NCBI GenBank assembly: GCA_905331475.1
Contig: CAJNYU010000038.1
Span: 186,001 to 250,000, forward strand
Direction of reading: 5' to 3'
Source of the DNA: Rotaria socialis
Taxonomy: Eukaryota > Rotifera > Eurotatoria > Philodinida > Philodinidae
DNA: 64,000 nt
The position numbers were made by a program, and so were the translations under genes. Below the pieces are notes generated by a model, which did no database searches, was not told the origin of the DNA, and was given only the letters and a program-made list of their open reading frames with translations. Below, in pieces: positions 46,451 to 57,827 of this stretch; position 1 is the stretch's first letter; each line of letters opens with the position of its first letter.

Positions 46451-46523
46451 GGGACATTCATGGGAATCAAACCCATATCTTATGCTATCCGGGCAGATGT
46501 ACTACCGTTATACTAGAAAGCGC
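46451..46523 (-). tRNA. tRNA-like sequence, probably a pseudogene (anticodon loop reads CCGGATA)
   Basis: The 73 nt on the minus strand have tRNA layout. The A box is TAGTATAACGGTAGTACA and the B box is GGTTTGATTCC inside a perfect T-arm ATGGG/CCCAT. The anticodon stem TCTGC/GCATA has one mismatch, and the 7-nt loop would give anticodon GGA. The acceptor stem pairs only 5 of 7 positions (one of them a G-T wobble), and base 33 is C in place of T. It could be a decayed tRNA gene or the head of a tRNA-derived SINE. Confidence 0.5.
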
Positions 46524-47063
46524 ATCTAAATCATCGTTCAGCGTTAGTGCGAGCCAACACTGACGCTAACACTATAAAACATTTTCGACTTCATTGATCG
46601 TAATTGTCGATGCGATTTCGAGAGAAGAAGACAGGCACTTTTTTTATTTCCAACAGCTCCAGTTTTTCCTAGAAGTAAAATTTTATGCAATGTCAAAAAT
46701 AAGAGAAAACTGATGAATTCAATTGTTAATCTGATAACAACAAAATATAGTATAACCTCAGTGAATGAAAGTAGTATTGTTTGTATGTCGTTCCTTTGCT
46801 TTGCAAGTCAGTGATAAGACGCGTCTGCTCTTGTCTGTTCAGTGCTGCTTTTCCGCTTCTTTTATTTTTCTTCGTTGTCACTTAATCTGAGTTTGTAACT
46901 TTCGGTTCGAGTGACAAATGTCCTCGTCTAGTGGACATGCACTTAAGAGAGAGTCCATGAGTCCATCGAGAAACCAAAGCACTCGATAAAATTTAGATTT
47001 TTGATTTGATATTTCCATCTTGTTCAGCATCATCTGAAACCTATGAATCCAAATTTTTACTGT

Positions 47064-47126
47064 ATGGGTGTGGGGCGTGGGTGTGAGTGTAGAGAAAAAG
47101 AAGATCCACACCCACACCCACACCCA
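47064..47126. repeat. telomere-like hairpin with TGTGGG and CCCACA arms
   Basis: TGGGTGTGGGGCGTGGGTGT and then, after a spacer of about 25 bases (GAGTGTAGAGAAAAAGAAGA), CCACACCCACACCCACACCC. The arms are complementary. The spacer differs from the 26.3/28.5-kb pair. Confidence 0.65.
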
Positions 47127-47256
47127 AGTTCAAATCGTCTGAAATTTTCAGGATATGTTGGGACTAGAGCGGGTAGTCTACGATAAAAATTTCAGCCCGA
47201 AAGATACAAGTTTAAGGAAGTTATAAGGTGAACACTGGTCAAAAATGACCCATTTT

Positions 47257-47575
47257 CCATCCTAGTTATTTTGCCTTCAACTATGTTTTTTCGAAATTTT
47301 TTTTCACCATTCGATAGAACATGCAAAGATGCAGAGCATCACGTTCTCCGATTTTTTTTAAGTTCATTTATAGCCCGAAAAATTTTGCACAAGTAAAAGT
47401 CCTTCAAAAAAGGTCAAAAAATTGCATGCAAATTTTGCAGGCGACCTTTTTTGGGCATAAAAAAAACTTTTTTCAAAAATCGGAGAACGTCATGCCCTGC
47501 GACTTTGCATGCTCTATCGAATGGTAAAAAAAACATTTCGAAAAAACATAGTTGAAGGCAAAATAACTAGGATGG
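47257..47575. mobile_element. 319-bp fold-back element with arms of about 110 bp
   Basis: The left arm begins CCATCCTAGTTATTTTGCCT and passes through CACCATTCGATAGAACATGC to TTCTCCGATTTTT. The right arm, reverse-complemented, gives the same CCATCCTAGTTATTTTGCCT, ACCATTCGATAGAGCATGC and CGTTCTCCGATTTTT with a few differences. A loop of about 100 bp lies between. The 68-codon open frame at 47321-47527 falls within the structure and is not a gene. Confidence 0.7.
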
Positions 47576-50046
47576 ATGTTGGAAAAACATGATTTTGAGA
47601 AAAACGCAAAAACATTTTTTCGAAGTTTTTGCTGTTTTTTAAATTTTCTGCAATTTTCACGCGTTTTTTGCGGAAACTCACCTAACTTGCCATACGTAAC
47701 TTTTAATTCTGCACACGCTGAGCGCTTAATTAATTAATTAATCAGTCATTAGAGATTAAAGACCTAATTATACTGCCGTTTTTGACATTGAGGACCTCTG
47801 AAAGATCACTGAAAATTTCGGTCAAAAAATGGTCTTTGGGAAAAAAAACTATAGTAATTCTGAAAGAGCAAAACATGGGCTATCACCCCATGGTGTTATC
47901 TCAATTTTCAATTTTTTGACGAAAACCGACTTTTTTGGAGGGGTGGGTGGCTTAATAGATNGAAAGGTGGGTGGCTTAATAGATAAAGATAGTTATGAAA
48001 ATATATGCAATTTAAATACCTACAGGAATGCCTTAATATTGATTGAAACAAAATCTTGAATTGCTTCTCATATATGGTTTGAGTAGGATTGGAAAAAGAA
48101 CAGTTAGAGATCAGAATTAGAAAGAATAAAAAGAAGTAACTGAAGAATACTATGATGTTAGAAATAGATGTACTATTTTTAATAGCCCATTTTTTGATAA
48201 ATATGAAAAAAAACAAAAAAAACTGTTTGTTGAATTCAAAAAATTATTTCTTTTCGAAGATAATTTAAAATCGATGTACATGATTTTTCAAAAGGATATA
48301 ATAGGTTTAATAAAAGTCATAAAAAGCAAACAAAAACAAACTGAAGGTCTATGATACGTGTTACCAAAGTTTTACAAAGCTGTGTCTAAGATTTTATTGC
48401 AGATATTGATAGAAAAATAATGTGAATGTGTTTATGTTGTAGCAAAAATTTTAAGACCTGAAATTATACATTTTTCTACGACTTTTACTATGATTATGAT
48501 CTTGCTTTTACGACGTTTCACAAAAAAGAAACGTTTTTCTGGAGGCGCTGATCTTGAAGAAACAATGACTAAAGTACTTGAAATTTTATAGTACACAGAA
48601 AAACAAAATTTGGCGACAGCCTGAATACTATTATATCAATTTCGAGATTAATTTAAAGTGCGACGTTGATTTTTTAAAATCATTAACTATTCATCGGACA
48701 CATATGTGTGACATCTGCCTGGCCTATAATGCTGCAGCGTAATGGCCACAAGCTGTTACGCGATCACCTTCGATTGTTTATTCAATATGCGCCCCCTCTC
48801 TCTGCGCTTGATTTATCAAGCGCTATGCATCCTCGGATTGTTTTCATCTTGCACTTGTGAACTCTAATGGACGTATCATTACAACAATTATTTGTTGATA
48901 AATATCGTTCACATAAGATTCTGAGAATTGAGTTCGACAAACTTAAACAGGTTCGCTTATTGAAGTTGACATAATAATTGTTATAAAAATGATAATCGAA
49001 AAAAATGTATTTTTAAAATTTTAACGAACAACTATATCATCCTATTAAAATATCATATTTTCCCACAACAGTCGTTGTTTTTTGGTAGTCCCATAAGATA
49101 CCTTCAACTTATACAACTTTTCTGTTTTTTTTATTAAACGATTTCTTTCAGTAAACAAAGTAAAGGCATTTTTGTCTGCGCTGGTCATGTCCTATCATTG
49201 AATTGAATTGAATTTTTCTTCACAAAAATCACATATTGGATTAGGACACTTAATTTTAAGATGTTCGTAAAATAATAATTCATCAAATGTATTCACATTG
49301 TAATTAAATAAAATATTATTAAGTACGTTCTTTTTGTTATATTTCGTAATCCTTAAATATATCATTCTCATGACCGAGCAGTATCTTTAAAAAAATTACA
49401 TTTTGAATAGAAAATAATTTATAACTGGGTTTGTTCAAGACATTCTGTAAATTCAATTATATCCCGTGATGAAAAACATCTAATATTCAAATGAGATCAA
49501 CATATATTACATTGACGATGTTCACATGACATTTAGCATAGTTGTTGTAAAATGAGATTACATAGTCAACAAATATATTATCCATTGATAGTTTTTCTGT
49601 TTCTTGCGTCAAAATCAAACACAATTGAACAACATTGTAAATTCAACTACGTAGTAGCATAACTTCTGCTCTTTATTCGTATTCTTTTCAATTTTGTTTT
49701 CATCAACAAAACATAAGTTTCGAGCTAAACATATAGAATTTCATGAAGCAGTCTGTTCAATTTTATTAGCTCAAAAAAGAAATAGAGAGATGATATTTAT
49801 TTTATGATAATTAATCTTATATTTTCAACTTAGCCGTTCGTTGCATATAGCTACAAATCAGATGTGAATAGCAATGAAGTTAAACTGAGCACCTCATGAT
49901 TTACTGATCCTGCCGTAGTGTAGACTAAGAAGGAATACAATTGGAAAAGGTAAAACAATTTCAAATGTTTTGCCCGCAGTGATAATAAAAGGGTGTTGGT
50001 GTGGATGTGATTCTTCTGCTAATGTATACCCACACCCACACCCTAT
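47576..50046. other. accessory stretch without a supported gene
   Basis: Around 47941-47984 the string GGTGGGTGGCTTAATAGAT occurs twice, separated by an N (47961) and four bases. A 28-codon frame at 48867-48950 starts with ATG and ends at a poor donor, but no second exon is visible. A telomere-like hairpin occupies 49991-50044. Confidence 0.45.
49991..50044. repeat. telomere-like hairpin, third spacer type
   Basis: GGGTGTTGGTGTGGATGTG, a spacer of about 17 bases, then TACCCACACCCACACCCT. The arms are imperfectly complementary and built from TGTGGG-type units. It abuts the pogo transposase remnant. Confidence 0.6.
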
Positions 50047-50872
50047 GATCTTGTCGACATATTCAATTGCGATGAAACTGGACTTTTTTACAAGATGATG
50101 CCTAATCGATCATTAACTGTAGACAAAAATGACTGTAAAGGAGGGATAAATCAAAGGAACGCTATACCGTGATGTTGTACACCAATTGGGCTGGAAATGA
50201 AAAGTTGAAACCAGTTGTCATTGGTATGTGAGTCTTCATCAATTTTTATTTTATAGTAGCTCTTTTTTTTATTCATGTTGTAGCTAAATCAGCCCGGTCC
50301 AGATGTTTCAGAAATATTGACTTCAAGAAGTTACCCCTCTTACGGTACAGTAATCGTAGCTCGTGGATGACTTGTTAACTTTTTACTGAATGGTTGCAAG
50401 ATTCCGATATGATCATGCGGAAACAAAAAAGACACATTCTATTCTTCCTTGACAATGCACCAGTTCATCCTCCAGATGTACAATTAGAAAAACAACAAAG
50501 ATTCAACCGATGGATCAAGGAGTTATTCGAGCACTCAAAGTTTATTACCGACGTCATCTAGTCAAGCTTATAATCACCGGTGCTGGTGTTGCTGTGACGG
50601 CCGACGATGTTAATATTACTGCTTTAGATGTTGTCTATTGGATTCAAGGCGCATGTGAAGCAGTGTCAGAAACAACAATAAGGAACACATTCAAATCAGC
50701 CGGTATTGAAAAGCTGTCTGTTATCGATGGAATCGATGCAGTACAACAAATTTCAATAACAGATGAAATTATTTCTGCAGAAGATAAATCAATTGAAGAA
50801 TTAGATCGAGTATTGAGACATTTAACCATCGGTGGAAAACCAATGTCTGGCTATGATATTATGTGGTGAGAT
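50047..50872 (+). pseudogene. pogo/Tigger (Tc1-mariner) transposase remnant
   Basis: The catalytic region of a pogo-type DDE transposase in several frames. DLVDIFNCDETGLFYKMMPN holds the first catalytic Asp and the D-E-T-G-L-x-Y-K hallmark. VMLYTNWAGNEKLKPVVIG follows, then after a GT...AG gap KSARPRCFRNIDFKKLP. LFFLDNAPVHPPDVQLE contains the second Asp in D-N-A-P-x-H. The last piece, MDQGVIRALKVYYRRHLVKL, runs as an intact 119-codon frame to 50869. Frame changes occur near 50160 and 50380, and a deletion removes sequence between the D-N-A-P motif and MDQG. The N-terminal DNA-binding half was not found upstream. Non-functional. Confidence 0.78.
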
Positions 50873-51162
50873 GCGGGAGAGAAATTTGGAAAAATATTTT
50901 GCTTTTTTACGTTTCAGTGTTTCAGAGTACTGATGATAATGCTCCATCATTTAACGAATGGAATGATTCGAATGATAAATTATTAGTAATTAACGGAATT
51001 ATCAATGATNTACTTTCCCTCCAGGAAAAATTAATATATTTTGTGGTTTCACATCTATTCAACAGAAATTTTATTTCGATTATCAAATTCAATGGAAAAA
51101 AAGTACGAACCTCTACTAATTGACGAGCAATTTTTTGTACCTTAGAAGAAAAACGATACTAA

Positions 51163-51531
51163 CCGAGGTGAATGAATCCTATGACGGATCCTATCGGATC
51201 TGATGGGACCCTATCATCCAACAGAATCCGATGGGATTCCGGGTTACGGATTGACTGTCGGTTCCGACGGAAAAAAAACATTTTCTTAATTAGGGGTGAA
51301 TATGCATATTTTCTCATAAGAACACTAGGGTCATACGTTCATGTCGGATTCCGTTAGTTTCCAACACTGGATCCTATAGAATTCCAACACCAAGGATCCG
51401 ACTGTAGGTCCTGACCCCGGAATCCTATAGGATTTCGTTGGTTTTATTGGAATCCATAGATATTTGGTATATTCACGGTCTGACCCTTGTCGGAATCCGA
51501 TAGGATCCTAGTCTTGGAATGACTCTCCTGG
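51163..51531. mobile_element. MITE of the 3.4-kb family (GGATCC-rich, AGGTGAATGAATCC ends)
   Basis: The left end CCGAGGTGAATGAATCC and the right end GGAATGACTCTCCTGG match the termini of 3420-3543. The interior is a mosaic of GGATCC, ATAGGATTCC and AATCCGA words, many in inverted order. No transposase is encoded and no TA flanks are evident. Confidence 0.6.
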
Positions 51532-53716
51532 AAATATGTAAATGCATTCGTTTATCTTATTTTCGACTGCTTATATTGCAACGATATACTTGTCCGATGG
51601 TAGACAGACTCGATCTTAGGTTGATCTTCCAGTCTGTAACATTTTATTTTCAACTTTAAATTCAATAGCAATATCTCGATATTATAAATGTCTATGAAGA
51701 ATTTCATTCGTATTGTCACTCATTGGTTTTCCTGATAATCTTGACTTTGTTTTATTTGGTAGCTGAAAAAATAAAAATAGGCATGACAGATTCAAATCGT
51801 ATTAGTTTTATAAAATCTTTGAAGAGTTTTAAATAGAGAAGTATACTCATTGAGTTATTTAATTATGGTCTGTTTATCCAGTGAGACAAATATGATTTTA
51901 ATTATCATTTGAAGCATCTCTAATCGTAATTTCTCAAAAACTAAAAACTCCTTGGTATATTGCTTCTTCGTGGGGCAAAGAGTCAACATCCGTCTCATAG
52001 GCAAGAAGTCATTTAAGAAAAATTTAAGTGTTTGTTTCTTTCGATCAGGTAAAAGCATTTTTTGTTTCCATGATTGGTTACTTGAAGAATGAATGCTAGT
52101 AAGTTGTAAATAGACAGAAGAAGGAAAAATATAACTTTCAGGGTATCGTGACACATGCTACGTATCAGTTCAATTAGAATTTTTTCAAACATTTAAACTA
52201 CTATTGCTCATATTTGATAGCAATAGTGTACGATACGATTGGATTATTAGCAAAGAAAGAACTGTTAAGAAAAATCAATAGAATTGAATTTTTTGTAACA
52301 TTTATACTTCGCTTCTGCACGATAAAAATGAAATACATAACGACTAAATATAACGATATTTCTGTAAGAATGTGATTTTAGCAAAATATTTTAAGTTATG
52401 TCACGTGATCTGGTAGATTGTTTAAAGTAGGAAAAAAAATTCTGTTTGTTATATTTACAAGCCATCAAATTACAATACTAAAATATCTTCTTTTACCAGT
52501 GTTTCCAGTAAGAGAGTAATTAAATTCACACATCATTTTAGGAAGAATTTAAAAAAAGTTAATCTTTAAATTTCTTTTTCTTTTGTTTACCTACTTTTCT
52601 TTTTGTATTGACTGAATACATTTCAATAAACAAAAAACATGTTTCCATTAGTTTAAATAATCTTTTACCTGAACAGAAATTATGAAGAAAAAACGTTTTT
52701 TATTCTTTTCTTTTAAAACATTTGTTTTTTTGAAAACGTATATAATTAACTTTCGTCCGGCCAACTTCAAAAGAAAATTGCATATAAAATCATCATTGGA
52801 TTGTGCTTAAGTTCCAGTTTCGTTATACATTTGTCAATCTAGACAGATGGATTCGTTCGTCTAACACTAACAGTAAAAAATGATATAATATTCTATTTTC
52901 CTATTGAAATAGATCTCTTCTAAAAATACTGTTAAATCGCAGTTTTATATTAAACAAATGCTCGAGAAAATATTTCTATCTCTTCCAACTGTGTGAATAA
53001 AAAACATTTGTATTTTATACAGTTTTTATGTCACTGTATAGAAGGAGTTTGCCGAAAAAAGGCCAATGAGAAAACAGAAATAATCTGAATCATCGTAGTA
53101 ACAAATATGAATGAAAAAAACAAAGAAACACTGCCTATCAATTAAGATATATGATGTATGTCCTTGAATAAGTGCAGCCATCACCATCAGCACAACAGCT
53201 TTTAAAATATGTGCTGTTCTTTCTTTCTTTCTTTCCTGTCTCTTTCTTTCTTTCTTTCTTCAAACTTACTTGATGTTGCTTTGATAGTGCTCACCTGTTA
53301 ACGCATATACTTATATATAAATATGCATCAACAAACGAAAGAACGAACAAATTACAAAACTGTATTATAGTCTCCTATGACAATTTTATTCTGCTGTCGA
53401 CCTGTCTTCATGCCGTTTCCTCTTTTTTTTGTTTTGTTTTATTATTTCGACAAATGATTAATTTAAATTTTTTAGTTTTATTGGCGGTGTGTACTGTCGA
53501 ACACTAACAAGTATTCTTTGAATTCTATGCATGTGTATATCAGACAAGATTAGGTAAAAAAATAAATCTTTGTATTTCATGTGTTTTCTTTTTCTGCCAG
53601 AATTGGTGCGTCATGAAAACGTTTTGTTTGTATGAGAAAGAAAGAAGAAAATAGAAAACGGTCGGTGCATTTTATTTCTGCTTTTTTGTTCTTTTTAGAG
53701 AATACAAGTTATTTCA
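51532..53716. other. gene-less stretch
   Basis: AT-rich. No gene is supported on either strand; a 99-codon frame at 51855-52154 (minus) has no domain-like content. A (TTTC)n microsatellite lies at 53216-53260. The last few hundred bases should contain the promoter of the lipid-kinase gene. Confidence 0.5.
53216..53260. repeat. (TTTC)n microsatellite
   Basis: Imperfect CTTT/TTTC tetranucleotide run with one CTGTCTC interruption. Confidence 0.85.
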
Positions 53717-56700
53717 ATGTCTGCAAAAGAACGTCGACGTCGACCACAGCCCGCAGGTATGTTTAGAACTATTGCTTTTCTTTTTCGAGATTATATTCCT
53801 TTGTTATGTACAGCTCAAGTGAAAATAGCCTTTGGAAACGAAGATGATGATAAGGGAAAACAAAAAATATCAGAAGAAAATAATTCAAAATTACCACATC
53901 AAATCTTGAATAAAAATATAGATGATCGTAGTTCAGACAAATTATATGAACGAGCGTTATTTACAATCAATAGTGTTACCGTAGAAATTATATTAGAAAA
54001 TGATACATTGAGTTGGTCAACTGTCACTGGCGAAAGTATATTTAAAAGATTGAATATAGATTTTAAAAGTTAATTTATATATTTTTTTCTTTTTAGCTTC
54101 TCATGATGAAACTAATCGAAGAAAATCTACAAATCGAGAGAATGTAAATTCAGTTAATATACAAAATGTTTATGCAATTTCACCAATGTATGCTCATCAA
54201 AATTGGTCATTAGGTGGTGAAAATTTGAGTGGTACTTCTGTATCGACATCAAATACAATTATTTCATTAGCAGCACCTTCATCAACTTCAGCACAAGACT
54301 CAGTTTTGCGTGGTTTTCAGTTACACTCTTATCAAACTATGCCAGATAGCATATTACAAGAAATGCTTATTATATTTCAAAGTAATCAACCTAACCAAAT
54401 AGAACACTGGTATCATCTATTATCGAAAATTATTTCAGACTGTATGTAGCATATAAAACCATGAGAATAATTTTACTTATGGTATTTTTTTAGGTAAATC
54501 AATACGTCATATTCTTGTTATGTTAAATCCATATGCTGGCCCAAGACGTGCTCGACATACATACTCGACGAAAGTAAAAGCCATGTTAGAACGAGCACAA
54601 CATAAAATAACATATATAGGTATATCTTTCATGGCTACATTTAATTCTTCAATTTGCTTTTTATCTAGAAATTGATGATCAATTTAATGCTGATGAAGCA
54701 TTAGATAATTTTGAGGGTGATTTTGATTCAATCGAGGGGTATGGAAATATTCTCTTAGTTCTATTTTCTGTTTTGATGAATTTAGTGTTTTTCTATTAGT
54801 TTAGTTATTATTGGTGGCGATGGGTCAGTCATCAATGTTATCAATGGATTAATTCACTATTTAACAAAAGAAAATCGAACTAGGTAAAAAAAATAAATTA
54901 GTAATTAAAATTAAAATTATTCACAATTTTTAAATATAGATTAGATATTGAACATGACTTACCATCAATACCTTTTCCAATATGTATCGTTCCCGATGGT
55001 AGAAGATCTATTAAAAATTTTATTTTGAACCATCATTATTTTTAGGTACAACAAATATTATTTGTAATACCATTCATGGCAACACAGATCATTGTACACC
55101 AATATTACATTTACTTTTTAGTAGGATAATAAAAATCTATTTAATCTATTATCTCTCATTTATATGTTAGATCAGCAAATGAAAATCGATATGTCAGCCG
55201 TATTTGATATTGATTATAACTTTGCTACTGCAAATTTTAGCACTGGTGCTGGTTATCCAGCTAATGTTTTGAAATATTTTCCACGCTATAGTTTAAATAG
55301 TACGAAAGCCGTCATTAAAAAATCATTTTCCAAAGCAGCTTCAAATAAAAATCTGAAGTAAGAATTTTTCTCATAAAATAGGAATACAATTTTCAATGCT
55401 ATACCAAAATTTACAGTCAATGTAATGTTCCAAAGGTTAAAATCAGGCAAACAAAAAAGAATCTATAATTAATATGAATAACACACGTTGCGTGTCGGAT
55501 GAAACGTTAAAAATGAATAATGTCTAGATTGATTTATTTTTCTTCGACAAATCTTAATATTTTACATAATTAAACCATTCATTATTTTCGATCTTAATTT
55601 AATTTTGTTTATAAAAATTGAATAGACCTATGGAAATGAAAATAAGATACATTCCAGTATATCAAGATATTGGACCCATGACTCGTTGCTATCGAGGGTA
55701 AAAGAAAATAATCAGCTATTGATTTATTTACTTTTTGTTTTGTTTATTTTCTATAGTTGTCCATCATGTACGCCAGCATTAACAGAAAAAAGTGATGATC
55801 AAGTCAAAACTTTTGATAATTTTCATGTTCAACAAATAAGCAGAAGGAAGAAATCATCATTAACATCGAACAATGATTGTAATAATCGTTTAACGTCAGC
55901 CGGAAAGAATTCTTCTAATCAGTCGAATGAAAAAGAAAAAAATTGGAAAACACTTGATAATGAATATTTGCAAGTAGTTGTGTTAACGAATGCTTGTTTA
56001 TGGTCATTCGCACCACAAGGTTTATCGAAATTTGGTCATCTAGCTAATGGTTTGCTTGATTTAGTTTTGATTGAGCCAGTTGGCCGTAAAGACTTTCTAC
56101 GTTATGTTAGACGTAATGGAAATTCAAAAAATCAGGTATACAAAAACGAAAGTATAGAGTAGTATTACTACTTTCTTTTTTTAAATTTTTAGTTGGAGCT
56201 TCCCTTCACGAAATTAATCAAAGCAAAAGAAGTGGAAATCGAACTGAAATCATCACTCGATAATATTTGCAATGAACTATCAAATACTGATAATCAGTTC
56301 GATTCATCACTGTCAGATGATTCTTCCAATGATGATATGTCGGATAATGACAGGAAACAATCTAGTTTAAAACGACACGAACCTCGCCCACCGAGTGCAC
56401 CAATGTCAGAAGATAGTCGACGCCAGCGTCGCCGTCGTCATCATCGAACAAATGAGCAAGCACCAGAATCTTCTCACAACATGATTCAGTCATCTCATTA
56501 TTCCAAAAACCGCCATAAACAACAAGAAAATGAAACAGACAATCCACAAATCGATCCATACGGTTCAACAACATCGCTTCGTCGTAGTGGAATTTTTCAA
56601 TCATTAAAATTAAAAGCTGATAAACTACGTTTACCACGTCCATCTAGTGCTCGTGGCGGAGAACCTGATGATGAAAAACAGCAAAAAAAGAATCGAAAAT

Positions 56701-57827
56701 CAGCTGGAGGAACCCTTCGACCAGCAAGAGTAAGTCATATCCGAATTTGAAGAGTTGTAACCTATAAAGTGTCAAAAACATATTTGATCAGTTTTACTTG
56801 TGCTCTAAACATGTTCGCAGATAAAATTCAGACCATGTAAAATATGTGACAGGATACAAATAATACTCGTGGGATTAAAAGACAAAAGAAAAAGGACATC
56901 CTAATTATAAATAACCCGATCAGACTTTGAACTTGCTTCTTCTTTAAGAGCATCAGAAAAAGTATCTCTGCAGTACAGAGCGAGAGTAGTTTATTGTGGA
57001 AATTGTAAGTCTTTTTATCTGCTCTTATCCAGAAATAAGAACATCAAATACATAGGTTTATATGAGTGATATAAACAGTACTGAGTTAAGTATTCAATCG
57101 AATGCTAACGAACAAATATACTATTTTCTTAGGAATACAATTGTTTTCAGGCTACTCGGCTCCTATATGGGCATATATAATTCACATAGTCTTTAGTCAC
57201 TAGTGATTAACTAGGCGTGATATTTCTATCTTCACATTTCTTTCGATAAAAAACATACAGAAGCAAAATCTATCGATTCGAATACCGACAACAGTTTCTT
57301 CGCGAGATCAGATTCACACTATGGTTAACACAATTTCTGTCATCCAATATGTTTCATTTCCAACTTGAGACTATTAAAACAAGACCTATTGAATAATTGA
57401 TTCGAGCCAAAAGCATTAATTTCATTTTTAGTCTTTACTAAACTTATTGTCGCCTGGCACTTTCTCAACAGGAAACACTGATAAATCGTCAACAAATTTA
57501 TCGCGTGATTCATTTTCTTCTGGTATTAATAGAAGACCATCAGTCATCAGTCGATCATCAAGTGTAGACAGTCCAAAAATATCAAATGATCATGATAAAC
57601 ATCGAAATAAGAAAACAACATGTATGTGGAATTTAGATTTTAGTCCATATAATTCATCATTGATAAGAATTAAGTAAGAAAAAAAACAGGTAGAATATCT
57701 TTGCATATATATTTCTATGTATTTTTTCAGATGTTTTTATCGATATTTACCGGTTTATGGCGTTGGTCTTGATCCTCAAACGAAATTGACAGAAGTCAAC
57801 TATTCATGTTTTGGACGACTTGGTTAA
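53717..57827 (+). CDS. CERK/CERKL-like: ceramide-kinase-like lipid kinase (DAGK catalytic domain)
   Basis: Fourteen exons: 53717-53756, 53814-54035, 54097-54441, 54494-54619, 54669-54738, 54800-54883, 54940-54998, 55046-55120, 55171-55357, 55626-55697, 55757-56135, 56193-56729, 57432-57673, 57731-57827. Frame continuous for 844 aa, all junctions GT...AG. The DAGK catalytic domain starts near residue 206 with HILVMLNPYAGPRRARHTYS. The nucleotide-binding GGDGS lies at about 273-277 (LVIIGGDGSVINVINGL), followed by PSIPFPICIVPDGTTNIICN. A CPSC...C segment and then VVLTNACLWSFAPQGLSKFG and LANGLLDLVLIEPVGR fit the C-terminal half of ceramide or sphingosine kinases. The last exons (CMWNLDF...SLIRIKCFYRYLP) resemble the CERK C-terminus. 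A long Ser/Arg-rich insert (exons 11-13) is disordered and unusual. It may phosphorylate ceramide or a related lipid; CERKL is an alternative. Intron 12 is 702 nt. AATAAA at 57949. Confidence 0.85.

Larger units (their letters stand above)
45910..47256. other. accessory stretch without a gene
   Basis: Contains a tRNA-like sequence (46451-46523) and a telomere-like hairpin (47064-47126). No protein-coding gene is supported. Confidence 0.45.

Noticed and set aside
48867..48950. First exon of an unknown gene (28 codons after ATG)
   Set aside because: The donor GTTCGC is poor and no downstream exon in frame was found.
53757..53813. Read-through of the first intron of the lipid kinase
   Set aside because: The stretch is open and divisible by three, but GTATGT...TACAG is a good intron of typical size, so I call it spliced; retention cannot be excluded.
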